In this document: one piece after another, positions 10,801 through 20,972 of the stretch
How positions within the stretch are numbered: the stretch's first letter is position 1
Layout of the letters: each line of letters begins with the position of its first letter
Assembly: GCF_003672135.1 (NCBI RefSeq)
Contig: NC_039511.1
Coordinates: forward strand, 12,426,464-12,490,463
Direction of reading: 5' to 3'
DNA from: Ooceraea biroi
Lineage: Eukaryota > Arthropoda > Insecta > Hymenoptera > Formicidae
DNA length: 64,000 nucleotides
Notes under the pieces: model-generated
What the model was told of the DNA's origin: nothing
Database searches by the model: none
The model's input: only the letters and a program-made list of their open reading frames with translations
Translations under genes and position numbers: made by a program

Positions 10801-13800
10801 AGGAACGGATCCTCTCGTGATGCTGCGCATATATCTGTGACGGATAGAGATACGAGTCGCGCTCGATGATCGCGAGGCACCTCGCGAGACGCCTAAAAAA
10901 GGAAGCTTGCTTCTCCGTAGGCGAGAGAGCGAGGCTCGCGGGGGCGACCATCGGCGTCTTCGACGTCCTCGTCAGCATCGTCGCGCGAGTCGACGCCGCA
11001 GGTGTCCGCGCGTTATACGCACCTGTAGATCGATCATTTAATTGCCTCCTAGAATTAAGAGAGCGAAGATCTTCCAACGAGGGAAACGCGGTCGCGATCG
11101 CAACTTTTCTTGCAACGCGGAGCAGCAAGATTTGATCAGACAAGATTTCGAAGATTTGGTGATAAAGAGTGCAAAAGTGCAAATAGTTACCAGTGATTTA
11201 TTTATTTAAATCGTTTATTTCAAATGTGTTAAAGTGTTACTGGCAGATTGACGTTTTATTGAAAGAGAATGTAAAATAGACGATTCCGTCCGCGCACATT
11301 TTATTTTGTAAGCACTGATCAAACAAGTTTTTTTGTGGTATGAAGATATTAAAACTTGATAAATGGAAAGATAAACAGGATTTCAAGTATAGGATGTCAA
11401 GTACCATGAAGAGGAGTTGCTTTCTGTGATTTTATATCTGGGAGTGTTTCAACATGTTGGAGAAATAAACCCGTTCTCTTCTTCAATTTAACAACGTGAT
11501 ATCAGAAATCTTGCAAGAACTTATCAATTAATCTCGTCAAGATTTACGTAGGAAAGAGCTGGAATTATGCCACCTTTAAAATGTATGGCTCATTACACGC
11601 GTGTTATCTCGTAACGCGTAGCACGTAATAACTGGGGCACATACGAGGTGATCTCGCAAGAGGAGAACACTGTCTCTATCATGGTATCGCACTGTACTAT
11701 CGTTGTGCAATTGCCGCAGCGATCGAAGAAAGTACAATTTGCAATTTAGATTCTCAACACTTCCAATCGCGGCGCGTTGCATCGCCGCGCAGGAATATCC
11801 AAAGTCTTGCATTTGTATGCGAGAGAACGCGAAGAGAAACAATTAACGAAGCATTTAGAAAAAGATAGAGAAACATCTTATTAGAATATTTAGCTCAGTA
11901 TTTAGTTAATATATATCAGTTACATAAAATATACACAATTATAAGTTCCACACAGTATATATCTTGATTGTAGGAATTAAAATAATAGGATTGAACATAT
12001 CTATTATATTAAAATGCTATATTAAGTCTGATCAAAACTCTTGTAGCGAAGCAATGACGAACACGTGTTTCGCATTCACACGATCTCTCACGTGTCAAAC
12101 GGCCGCGCGCGGGCGTGTTCATGACGTATACCCGTCGTATTTGGCGATCTCTCGGCGTGTGGTCGGCGAAAATATCGATTATCCGCGGATTCGTGGCCTT
12201 TGTGAGAATGAATAACGATTAGCACGGGGTGAGTCAGATTGTACCTCCATATAACGTCGGGGACAGTTCTCGTGGAATCGCATCTACGCGTAAATTAAAC
12301 GAGACGTGTCATTCGGTCTGCCTTATGACGCGGCATTGGGACGTTTAAAAGGAATTTTAATATTTATCTATTTCTGATGAAGAAGCAATAGTTTAAAAAC
12401 GCAACGAGGAGAATAGCGGCGGAAGACCGAAATTTGAGGGCCTTGGCCCATCTTAAGCAAGATATAATAACTGTTATTTCCTGGCATCACGAATTTAAAT
12501 CGTGGACCGATTTCCCGGGGCCTATTAATCACTGGACGGTGTAAATGGACACAGATGAGCCGCCGATCTTGCTGCCGTGCGCGGTCTGCGGGCGGACTTT
12601 TAGTCCGGACTCGCTGGAGAGGCACATAGAGATATGCTCCAAGAATCGCTCCAAGAAACGCAGACCCTTCGATTCGGCCAAACAGAGACTCCAGGGCACC
12701 GAGCTAGCCGAATTTCTACCTAAGCAAGAAACTCGGCGACACCAAGACATAAAAAACTTCGATAGAATCTCCTGGAAGAAGAAACACGATGATCTACTAC
12801 GAACCATCCGCGAAGCGCGCGGTGAAATCGTAAGTTTTTGCTTTCATGTTGTAAATTTTTTATTTTTTATTATATTAAACATGTCCAATAAGTAAATTAA
12901 ACAGTTTACTATAAATTAAATTAAATTAAATTAATTATTGCATCATCATTTAATATTACATATTATTATTGAATCACAAATAGACCTTTTTTCAAATTAT
13001 TTTTATACGAAAGAAGAAGCTAATCCAAATAATTCTTTATATAAAATATTTCTTTTATTTTGCAATTAATTTCTAGATTTTAAAATTTTTATTTTTTCAG
13101 ATTAACTCACCCAAACAAAGTGATTCGCTGATCTTGTCAGGTGCACCGACTCGCGCCAATGAAAAGGGTACATGTCCTACGTGTAATCGGCACTTCGGCC
13201 TCAAAGCCTATGACCGCCATGTGGCCTGGTGCAAAGATAGGATCACCCGGGTCTCGGTAAACCCGGCGACTAATCTGGCAAAGGAACGACTAGAAGCCCG
13301 CATAAGATACAGGGCACCGACTTTAAAGAACCGACGAGCTGCCACCCGAGAGAAGTACAGTCCAGGATCGATGGCCAAAACTTCGTTGTCGGCACCAGCG
13401 CTCGTTAAACCAAAAGAGAATACTTCAATGACCAATTGTAATCGGGGAAGTCCGATTAAACAGAAACCAGCTGTCGTGTAAGTTGATTCCTCCAATTTTT
13501 CTGAAAAGTCTTGCACAAAAATAAGATGTAATAATAACTGTGTTATAATAGTAATGATATATAAAATATAAATATGTACATAATAAAAATAATAAAATTT
13601 CGGCAGCTTATTAGGAAATTTAATAAGGGGTGTAAAAATTATACACTAGATTAAAACAAATTATATTTTTGCATTATTTTCTCAAAAATTCTTAAAGCAT
13701 TTTAAAATATTCTTTGTTTGAATTAAAACTTTGTTCTCGGTGTCTTTCTTTAACATGACAACTTTTAACATTTCTCTAATACGATTTTGAATTATACTAA

Positions 13801-16800
13801 ATAAATATATAAATATAATTTTATATTTCTAATATAAATTTACAAAGTATCTGTGATTTATTGATATTATAATATTTGGTTATATACACAACATTCGTAT
13901 TTTTACATTTTTACAGAAGACGTCCAGGACAACAGAAGGAATCTTCACCTGGACCTATGAAGTCACGCATCATTGATCGTACAAACAGGTAAGATTCTGA
14001 TCAACGTTACACTTTCCAAAAGAGAAACGGTTACTTTGGATCTGATAACATAAGATAAACGTAGAATCTAGGGTAGATCTAGCGTCATCCATAAGGAGAA
14101 GGGAAAAGGATGAAGCTCTCTTAAAACTTTCATGCATAAAATAAATCAATTATAAAAATAATTGGAACAATTGTGATAAAATATAAAATGCATACAGATA
14201 TTAAAATTTAATGTTTTACGCGATTATATGCGTGTAAAATATTTTCAGCAAAAGTATATGTACGTGTTTCAAAAATATTTTCTATTTTTCAAAACTGTAC
14301 AGTTTTCTTCATTCAAGCCTGACGACCTTCTCCTGATGACTATCAGGCGCACGTCCTTGATCCTGCTTCCTTCTCCTCAGGCCAACGGAAGATCATGATT
14401 GCCCGTCGTTACCAACATCCTGCCGGCTCTCCTATCTCGCGATATCCTCCCGTCGTCCTCTTGATTTTCCCGTGCCTCCTATAAAGCTCAAGAACAACGA
14501 TTCAGTTTCTTCGAATGAGATCACGTTGCCTATTGCTTCGTCCGGGAAACAGTTCAATCGGGACGAAATAATCTCGCATTGCGTTCAGAACGATGAGACC
14601 AAAAATCGGGAAGCTTGTTTCGTCAGGATGCAGAAAAACCTTGTTTCCGCCAGGAGTCAGAGTCATCCAAAGCTCAATAATATTGCTGTGAACGATGAAA
14701 CTCTCGGCGTGACAATACAGCCTTGCACAATATACAAAGATACACGGAATGATCAGTTGATGACATGGAAACAAATCAGTCATAAAAGAGATAGTCTTCA
14801 AGAAGACAGTCCAGTAATCAGTTGTAATCCTTCGCAGGAGTGTCACCAATTTGATCGAGTGGAAGATATCAATGTAATCGATAGCGTAACTAAAACAGAA
14901 AAGAATTTATCGATGACGAAGAATGATTTTACTCAAAATGTGACAAAGAAAAATTCGTTAATGACAAAGAAGAATTTTATTCGACTTAATCATGATATCA
15001 ATAAGATTGATAAAGATGATGATGACATTAGGTGGTTGGATGATATTCAGAATCTGAATCAGACATGCTTGATAAAAGATTCGGAAGATATCGAACAGAT
15101 CTTTCACAGTATGTGGAAACCGATCAGGCATAGTCCTCGCGTGGAATTTTACTTCAGGGATACAAGAGAAAACGAGATCCACGAATCTGATGAAAAGAAA
15201 CTGCAAGAAGAAACTATGATCAATAACGAAGAAATTAATATCGCGAAACGTAAAGTGAAAGAGCTCAAAATTAATAATGAAAATAAGGAAAATGATGACA
15301 TTAAAATACACGTAATGGAGGAATTGATGATATGTAAAGAAGTTAGAGAAGATAATAAACAAGCGAGCGATGAAGAAATCGGAATGGTAGAACTTGAAAC
15401 AGAAAAGCTGAATATAAAGAGTGAAAATGAGAAAGAAGATCGTAAGGCGAGCAGTGAAGATGTTGAAATTGCGGAATACAATATAAGAGAAATAGAAATA
15501 AATAATGAGGATAAAAGAGATTCTCAGATAGTACATGATGAAGATACTGCAAAATCAGAAAAGTTAAGTACAAATAAAAAAGATAAAATAAGTCAAATAA
15601 TGATGATAGATAAAGGAATTACTGGAGCTGCTGATTATATTGAAGTGAACGAAGTAAAGCAAAATTTATCTGATTCTGTTCAATATGTTGAAGTATCTAA
15701 CATAATTAGTACACAAGATATATCAAAAAACTTTGAAGGAACTTATTCAAAAGAATTACCAACAGATTCTACTGCCAATAAAGATTATCTCATCTCAGAT
15801 AACTTTGAAATGTTAGCTCCACAAAATTCGGCACTTGTTGCTGATAATTATTTTTTAAATGAAAATATAAATAATGTATTTTTGCAAGTTGAAGTCAACG
15901 GGCAATACCAAGAACAATTCTTGAATAATTCTAATAAATTCGAAGATATTGGAGATAACATAAAGGATGGGAAAACGAATTTCAACGAGAATTCGGATAA
16001 TTATTCGGATAATAAAACAAGATTCTTCAATAGTTCGATCGCTAAAGCGGAAACGAATGAAGGTTTGTTCGCGAGCAGTGTAAACATCAATTCCGATTAT
16101 GGCAACGACGATAAAGTGTGTGTCGAAGAATATAACACGCAAGGTACTGATGATTTACAGTCATCGATCATGTTGAACAATGAATCGCAGCGTTGTCGCG
16201 AGGAAGCTTCTACGAGCATAAATCTTTCGGAACGTGACCACGACAAAACAGTCAAAAAGGAGCAGCACCAAGTAAATCCCGAGGTTAAGCACAAAATTAG
16301 AAAAAGCATGAAACTTCGTGGCAGCAGCGATTCCTTGATATCCTCCGTAGAATCTGTGGGACTTGCGAACATCAAGCGACCCGAAGTAAATTCTGCTTAC
16401 GAGAGAGAAACCATAGAGATAATTAGGCCGAGCAGGCGGAACAGGGTGTTACGGTATTTTCCCGATATAAGAAGCGAATTAGTGGAAACGAGAGAGAATT
16501 CGGAGAGATCATACTGGCAGAGAGCCACGAAGATTTCGCGGGATAGAGTGATCGGTCTCGATCCATATCACGAAAGATACAAGCTTACTAAGCGAAATCC
16601 CAGAGTCTGTATCCTTCCTCCAGTTCCGAATCCATCCTTGATCAATCACAGGTAGAGAGATAGATGATAAAAAATAATATTAAGTTAATTGTAGTTAATT
16701 GTGCGTTAAAGATTTTAGTATTTAATTACCGTAGGTTTATACTTAGCTTCATTCAATATATAACTTGATGTTTAATTTTGTGCTGCTGATTAATATCACT

Positions 16801-19099
16801 TATTTTATATTTAATTAGTAGAAATTTATATAGATGAATATATTAATTTAGTATAGGTTTGTACAAATTATTATTTAATTATTAAAAACATTATACTGAT
16901 TGCACTATAAAAAGTAGAGTTTTTGTAACAGAACAGTGCAAATATTTCAGTAGGACAATAGTTAGGTAGTTAACATGTTAATAATATTGTAGGAAAATCG
17001 AATTAACGACACGTCCCGCCTGGTGCAGTTATGTACGCAGTAAGCCGGACTTTAATCTCGTCCTTAAGGCTAGAACGTAAGTTCCAACATGTGGAACCAA
17101 TGGCCTACGGCAGATTTTTTATTTCGTTTTTTAGGATTCAATTTTCCTTAGGCAAAATATGTATCTTTTATACATATGCTGTTTGTATTTTAATCTCTGC
17201 ATATCTGATATCTCAGTAATCTTTGAAATAAAATTTTATTAAACTTGAATTTATTTTGAGAAAAATGTATACGTAATGTTTGATTCTTGCTTCAAAAACT
17301 TTGCAAAGCTTATTTTCTTATTTTTACTTACAATTTTTATCGGAGTATTCTGATAACTTTGCTGAAGGAAATTGATTCTGAATTTTCCCAGAGAATGATA
17401 TATATCCAGTAAATAGATCACCACGTGTTACAGCTTTTATACGGCGTTTGTTCAGGATATGCAAACATTTGCCTGGAAAATGAACTGGCACACTTCTGTA
17501 GTTTATCCATAGTAATAGAATACTTGGGTACAACACAAATCGTTATCATGCATGTTGCACCGCAGTCGTTTATCGCTATTGTTGTCTACTATAAAGCAGT
17601 CCTTGAAGAAATCTACTAATTAAACTGCGATTTGTAATTCCAGCGGCACATACGAGAACTACGATCCTTTTCTACTGGCCGAGCAGCAGCTGAAAGACCT
17701 GCTGTCGGACACGAGCGATCAATGCGTGACGGACTCGAGTCCCAAGTTTCAACAAACGCGCGATACCCTCTATCCTCTCTCTCATTCATCCGCCTTCGTG
17801 AAATATCCTACCTCCAACAGGAGATCCCTGATTGCGCCTCCATCTCAGTTCGATGATCTCATATCTGATTTCTCGAGCGATTCTACCGAGACCAACTCGA
17901 TCACACGCGAGGTCTTCCTGAAACCTGACATCCTAGCCGACCACAAAGACGTGATAGATTCAGCGAAACCTGCCAAGGAACTGGGCAGGCGAGTTATTAT
18001 TGACAAATCGAAGGCGTTGGGCGTCGATGAGCGTCGTGGCATTAATAGCACAGATAGGCCGTACAAGCTCCACGATAATGTTATGTCCAAGCCCACGAAA
18101 TCACCAATCGACCAGACCAACTCGACCCGGGCCTCATCCGCGCCCAGGACCATTTCAAGCTCCAATAGGAAGACCTTGGGTGATGTCAGGAAGGTTCACG
18201 GTTCCAGGATCATCGAGGGTCAGAGATCATCGGATCAGAGGCTTAATCAGAGGAATAACTCGTCGTTGTCCGGCAGCAACCTCAGCCTCAGCTCTATCGT
18301 TTCTTCCTCGGAGCCGGACGTCAAGCGATCGAACTCTATGTTTGATGAGCTGATGGCGTCCTTCGAGGAAGACGTATTTCCTGATCTGAGATCCTACCGC
18401 AATAACGAGTCCTTTGACTTGTCCAGCCCCGGCGGTGATAGACAGCGAAACGGCAATCTGATCAGCGATGAGGAACTGTCTTCACCGGACAGCTACAAGC
18501 CACAGGATCACGGCAAGCTCAGCAACGACTCCGCTTATAGCAGGTTGGTCTTTAGAGGATTACGTATCAATGGAATCATCACGTAACAAAATTGGATAAA
18601 TTTTGATCAGAACTGACGATTGAGAATTTTGATAAAAAACTAATTTCTTATTCACGTTAAATTTCGTGACTTTTAAGAAAATTAAATTTGTAAATTTTTT
18701 TATTTTATTTTTAATTTTGTGCGATTTCATTTCTTAACATTGGATTGATAAAAATGCGCTTTAGAAATTAAAATCTTAATCGTGCTTTGCAATCATGATT
18801 TTAAATGTCGTATAGCACATTTCGTAAACACCATCTATCGTCAATGTTCCTTGTGTTTTCACACACTTAAAATCTAGTTCGATTTGTGCCCTAGTTTAAA
18901 TCGCAAATATTCACACCATGGACGCAGCACTACTGACATGACTGGCCGTTTCGACGAGGATGTGACAAGGAACGGGACTTCGCTGATTCAAACAACAACC
19001 AAGTGCAAAATGTCCAAGTTCTGCCATGAGTGCGGTCAGCGATTTCCGGAAACTGCCAAATTCTGTTGTGAATGCGGCATCAAGAGACTCGCACTGTGA
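7812..19099 (+). CDS. ZC2HC1: Zinc finger C2HC domain-containing protein 1
   Basis: Exons: 7812-7827 (MAEAE), 12555-12829, 13101-13477, 13917-13988, 14381-16651 (optional), 17644-18543, 18928-19099. Every junction keeps frame. The product is 1,360 residues with the large exon or 603 without it. Two C2HC fingers (C-x2-C-x11-H-x3-C) are CAVCGRTF...HIEIC in exon 2 and CPTCNRHF...HVAWC in exon 3. The exon starting at 17644 has the family motif YDPFLLAEQQLKDLL. The last exon ends in a zinc-ribbon-like C-x2-C-x10-C-x2-C (FCHECGQRF...CCECGI), almost as in vertebrate ZC2HC1A. The middle is Ser-rich and probably disordered. Molecular role is poorly known; family members are predicted zinc-binding proteins and some are testis-enriched. 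An ATG at 12545 just ahead of the exon 2 acceptor could start a shorter form. Poly(A) signals lie at 19720-19725 and 20640-20645. Confidence 0.9.
9041..9221 (+). CDS. ZC2HC1: Alternative first coding exon of ZC2HC1
   Basis: The exon codes 60 residues beginning MPCCFPKKL and ends at a GTGAGC donor in phase 1. That is the same phase as the MAEAE exon at 7812-7827 and it fits the acceptor at 12554/12555, giving Asp at the junction. Just upstream is an initiator-like repeat (TCAGTCAGTCAGT at about 9006-9018), consistent with a separate promoter. The Met-Pro-Cys-Cys start could be a lipid-modified N-terminus (inference). Use of this exon would add 55 residues. A donor-like GTAAGA directly before the ATG leaves open other 5' splicing. 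Confidence 0.6.
9222..12554 (+). other. ZC2HC1 intron with internal CpG-rich patch
   Basis: Intron sequence downstream of both alternative first exons. It holds a (CT)n tract at about 10,744-10,768 and a CpG-dense block at about 10,850-11,120. The block has long open frames on both strands but no recognisable protein; it may be another promoter or enhancer. Nothing else is supported. Confidence 0.45.
14381..16651 (+). CDS. ZC2HC1: Giant phase-symmetric exon of ZC2HC1 (757-residue acidic insert)
   Basis: The acceptor is strong (CTTCCTTCTCCTCAG|G) and the donor is CACAG|GTAGAG. Length 2,271 nt, phase 2 at both ends, so it can be included or skipped without a frame change; flanking exons 13917-13988 and 17644-18543 are also phase-2 compatible. 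The whole exon is open. It codes a highly charged, Asn/Glu/Lys/Asp-rich, mostly disordered segment with coiled-coil-like stretches and no zinc finger. Three imperfect 24-residue repeats sit at 15228-15299, 15372-15443 and 15456-15527. Base use is clearly more AT-rich than in the neighbouring ZC2HC1 exons, except at its two ends. An ORF call starting at 14472 would rest on GTG, not ATG, which itself argues that this is an internal exon and not a separate gene. Confidence 0.8.
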
Positions 19100-20972
19100 T
19101 ATAACTCTGGACATCTTCACCGTTTTCGTATCAATTTGATGTGTTGAGATGTATGGATGTTATCCATAGAATTCAAGAGAGTATTCTCTAGAGAGAAAAG
19201 TATTTTTGACCTCGAAAAACACTTCTTGCAATCGAGAATACTCCGTAATTATTACCTGAAGAGAAGAGTATCCTATCTTTTGATTTTAAGACTCTCGGGA
19301 ACGAGAATGAAATTTTTTGAAGACGAGAATATATTCTCGAAGATATATTCTCCGTGAAGGAAGATATTTAAGGTACGAGGATACTTTTCCGCTCTGAAAA
19401 TGTTCTTTGAAAATAAGTTGACGGATTAACTGCCTTATCGCAATGGAATGCCATAATTTAGGCGACTTTTATAAATCTCAGTGTTTCGAATATTTTTTAT
19501 GACTTTTGTGAGAAAATATTTTTATCATTGTAGAGCACAATCTTTTTAATCTTCTTTAGTTTGCTTTGCAGACACTGTCCATTTGCTCGCTATATTCGAT
19601 TAGTCTAATAATATATTTGATAAGCATTTTTTTCCGACAGAATCACCGAATGACTCCAGAGCAGAGTCCGTCTTCTTATTTACAAATTCATGAATTTTTT
19701 ATAGCTTTTTATACGAGTAAATAAAAGCATTTTGTCCTGTTAAAACTGAAGGAATTAAAAAAGATAGATTGAAATTAAAATTTCGATCAATTCGTTTCTG
19801 TTTCGTCTAGTTTGTACAGACTCTTGTCTTACGTATCGTGTAAGTTGATCGTGTAGAATAAGATTAAGAGATAACTAGTAATTAGATGAGCCGCCGGTGC
19901 AGCTTCAGCGTAAGCTCAATTAACGCGCCACTAATAAAGAGGAAGTAACCAACTGCGAAGTGCAGACTGCAATGCGTAAGAAGTAAGCCATTTTAATAAA
20001 CTTTTTGGGTTGCGCATCGTCTGTGAAAAGAGATAATTAATTATAATTAAACTAGATGTATAAACCATCATGAAACGCACAATTGATTTTTGTTGCAAAG
20101 AATTGTTGCAACTATGAAGCGAATCTTTTTATTAATGAGAACAGCAATCATATTTACTGCATTATTTATTGCATACGCGTTGATAATATCAACGTACGTA
20201 CTAGCGTACGTAGTACGCTAGTTGATATAGCTGAAGCTTAACATTCTGGGAAAAAATACAAGAAAATAGTGACTCTCGACAAAATTCCTGCTAAAGAAGA
20301 AATAAATTCCAAATTTGAAAAAATCTTTATTCACGATTTTTACGCATTTCGCCAAACATCCTACATATTTTTGGAGTTTTGTAAAGAATGTTCTTGACGG
20401 CCAATGTGGGAGAAGAAATAAAAGTTCGATAATTAAGAATTATTTGTAACAATTCTAAAAAAGATGATTCGTTAAGTGTCGTTGGCTCTCTGGTTCGTAG
20501 CGTATACCAAAGAGTAACATTACGATAGCATTTGACAAAATTGACACGAATAAAGTCTAACTAAAAGAATACGTCTTGTCTTAATTGTACGCAAATAAGC
20601 AGAAATCATATACGTTTCAAACTGTATTTTTGCAAGTGCAATAAACCGATGCTTGTATGAATTCAGCGAATTTGGTTCTTTGAAGAAAAACTTCGAACTA
20701 CAACTATATTTTAATTAATACTTTCTTTTTTCTTTATTTTAATTCTTCAAATTCTTCGCAAGACATCTTTTATATCTTTTACAGCGATAATGGCACTCTT
20801 AAAATTTAAATTTGTAAATACAGTTATATCGATATTTTAATTATATTTAAATGATTCTCGTTTGTTTTCATAAAATTTGACAAATGAACAGTGCAGTAGC
20901 CGTAAAAGATATCTATCTGTCATGCGACATGTGTTTTTGAGCAGCATTCGAACCTAGCAAATATTTGCGAGG
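19100..20972 (+). other. ZC2HC1 3' region and spacer to the SDHA paralog
   Basis: Probably contains the ZC2HC1 3' UTR, with AATAAA at 19720-19725 and 20640-20645. From about 19,165 to 19,350 the motif GAGAATAT/ATATTCTC recurs in both orientations, including a perfect 16-bp palindrome at 19324-19339. Two tight inverted repeats lie at 20178-20194 and 20200-20222. No gene is seen. Confidence 0.5.
20178..20222. repeat. Two adjacent perfect inverted repeats
   Basis: CGTTGAT-AAT-ATCAACG at 20178-20194 (7-bp arms) is followed at 20200-20222 by ACTAGCGTAC-GTA-GTACGCTAGT (10-bp perfect arms, 3-nt loop). Both would form hairpins in DNA or RNA. Confidence 0.85.

Noticed and set aside
10658..11182. 174-residue minus-strand ORF and its plus-strand shadow
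   Set aside because: Arg/Ser-rich frames produced by a CpG-dense and (CT)n region; no domain or splice partner.
14472..16655. A separate 727-residue intronless gene
   Set aside because: It begins with GTG, the frame stays open upstream to a strong acceptor at 14380, and both ends are in phase with flanking ZC2HC1 exons.
20949..20960. TTCGAACC resembling a tRNA B box
   Set aside because: No matching A box or cloverleaf around it.
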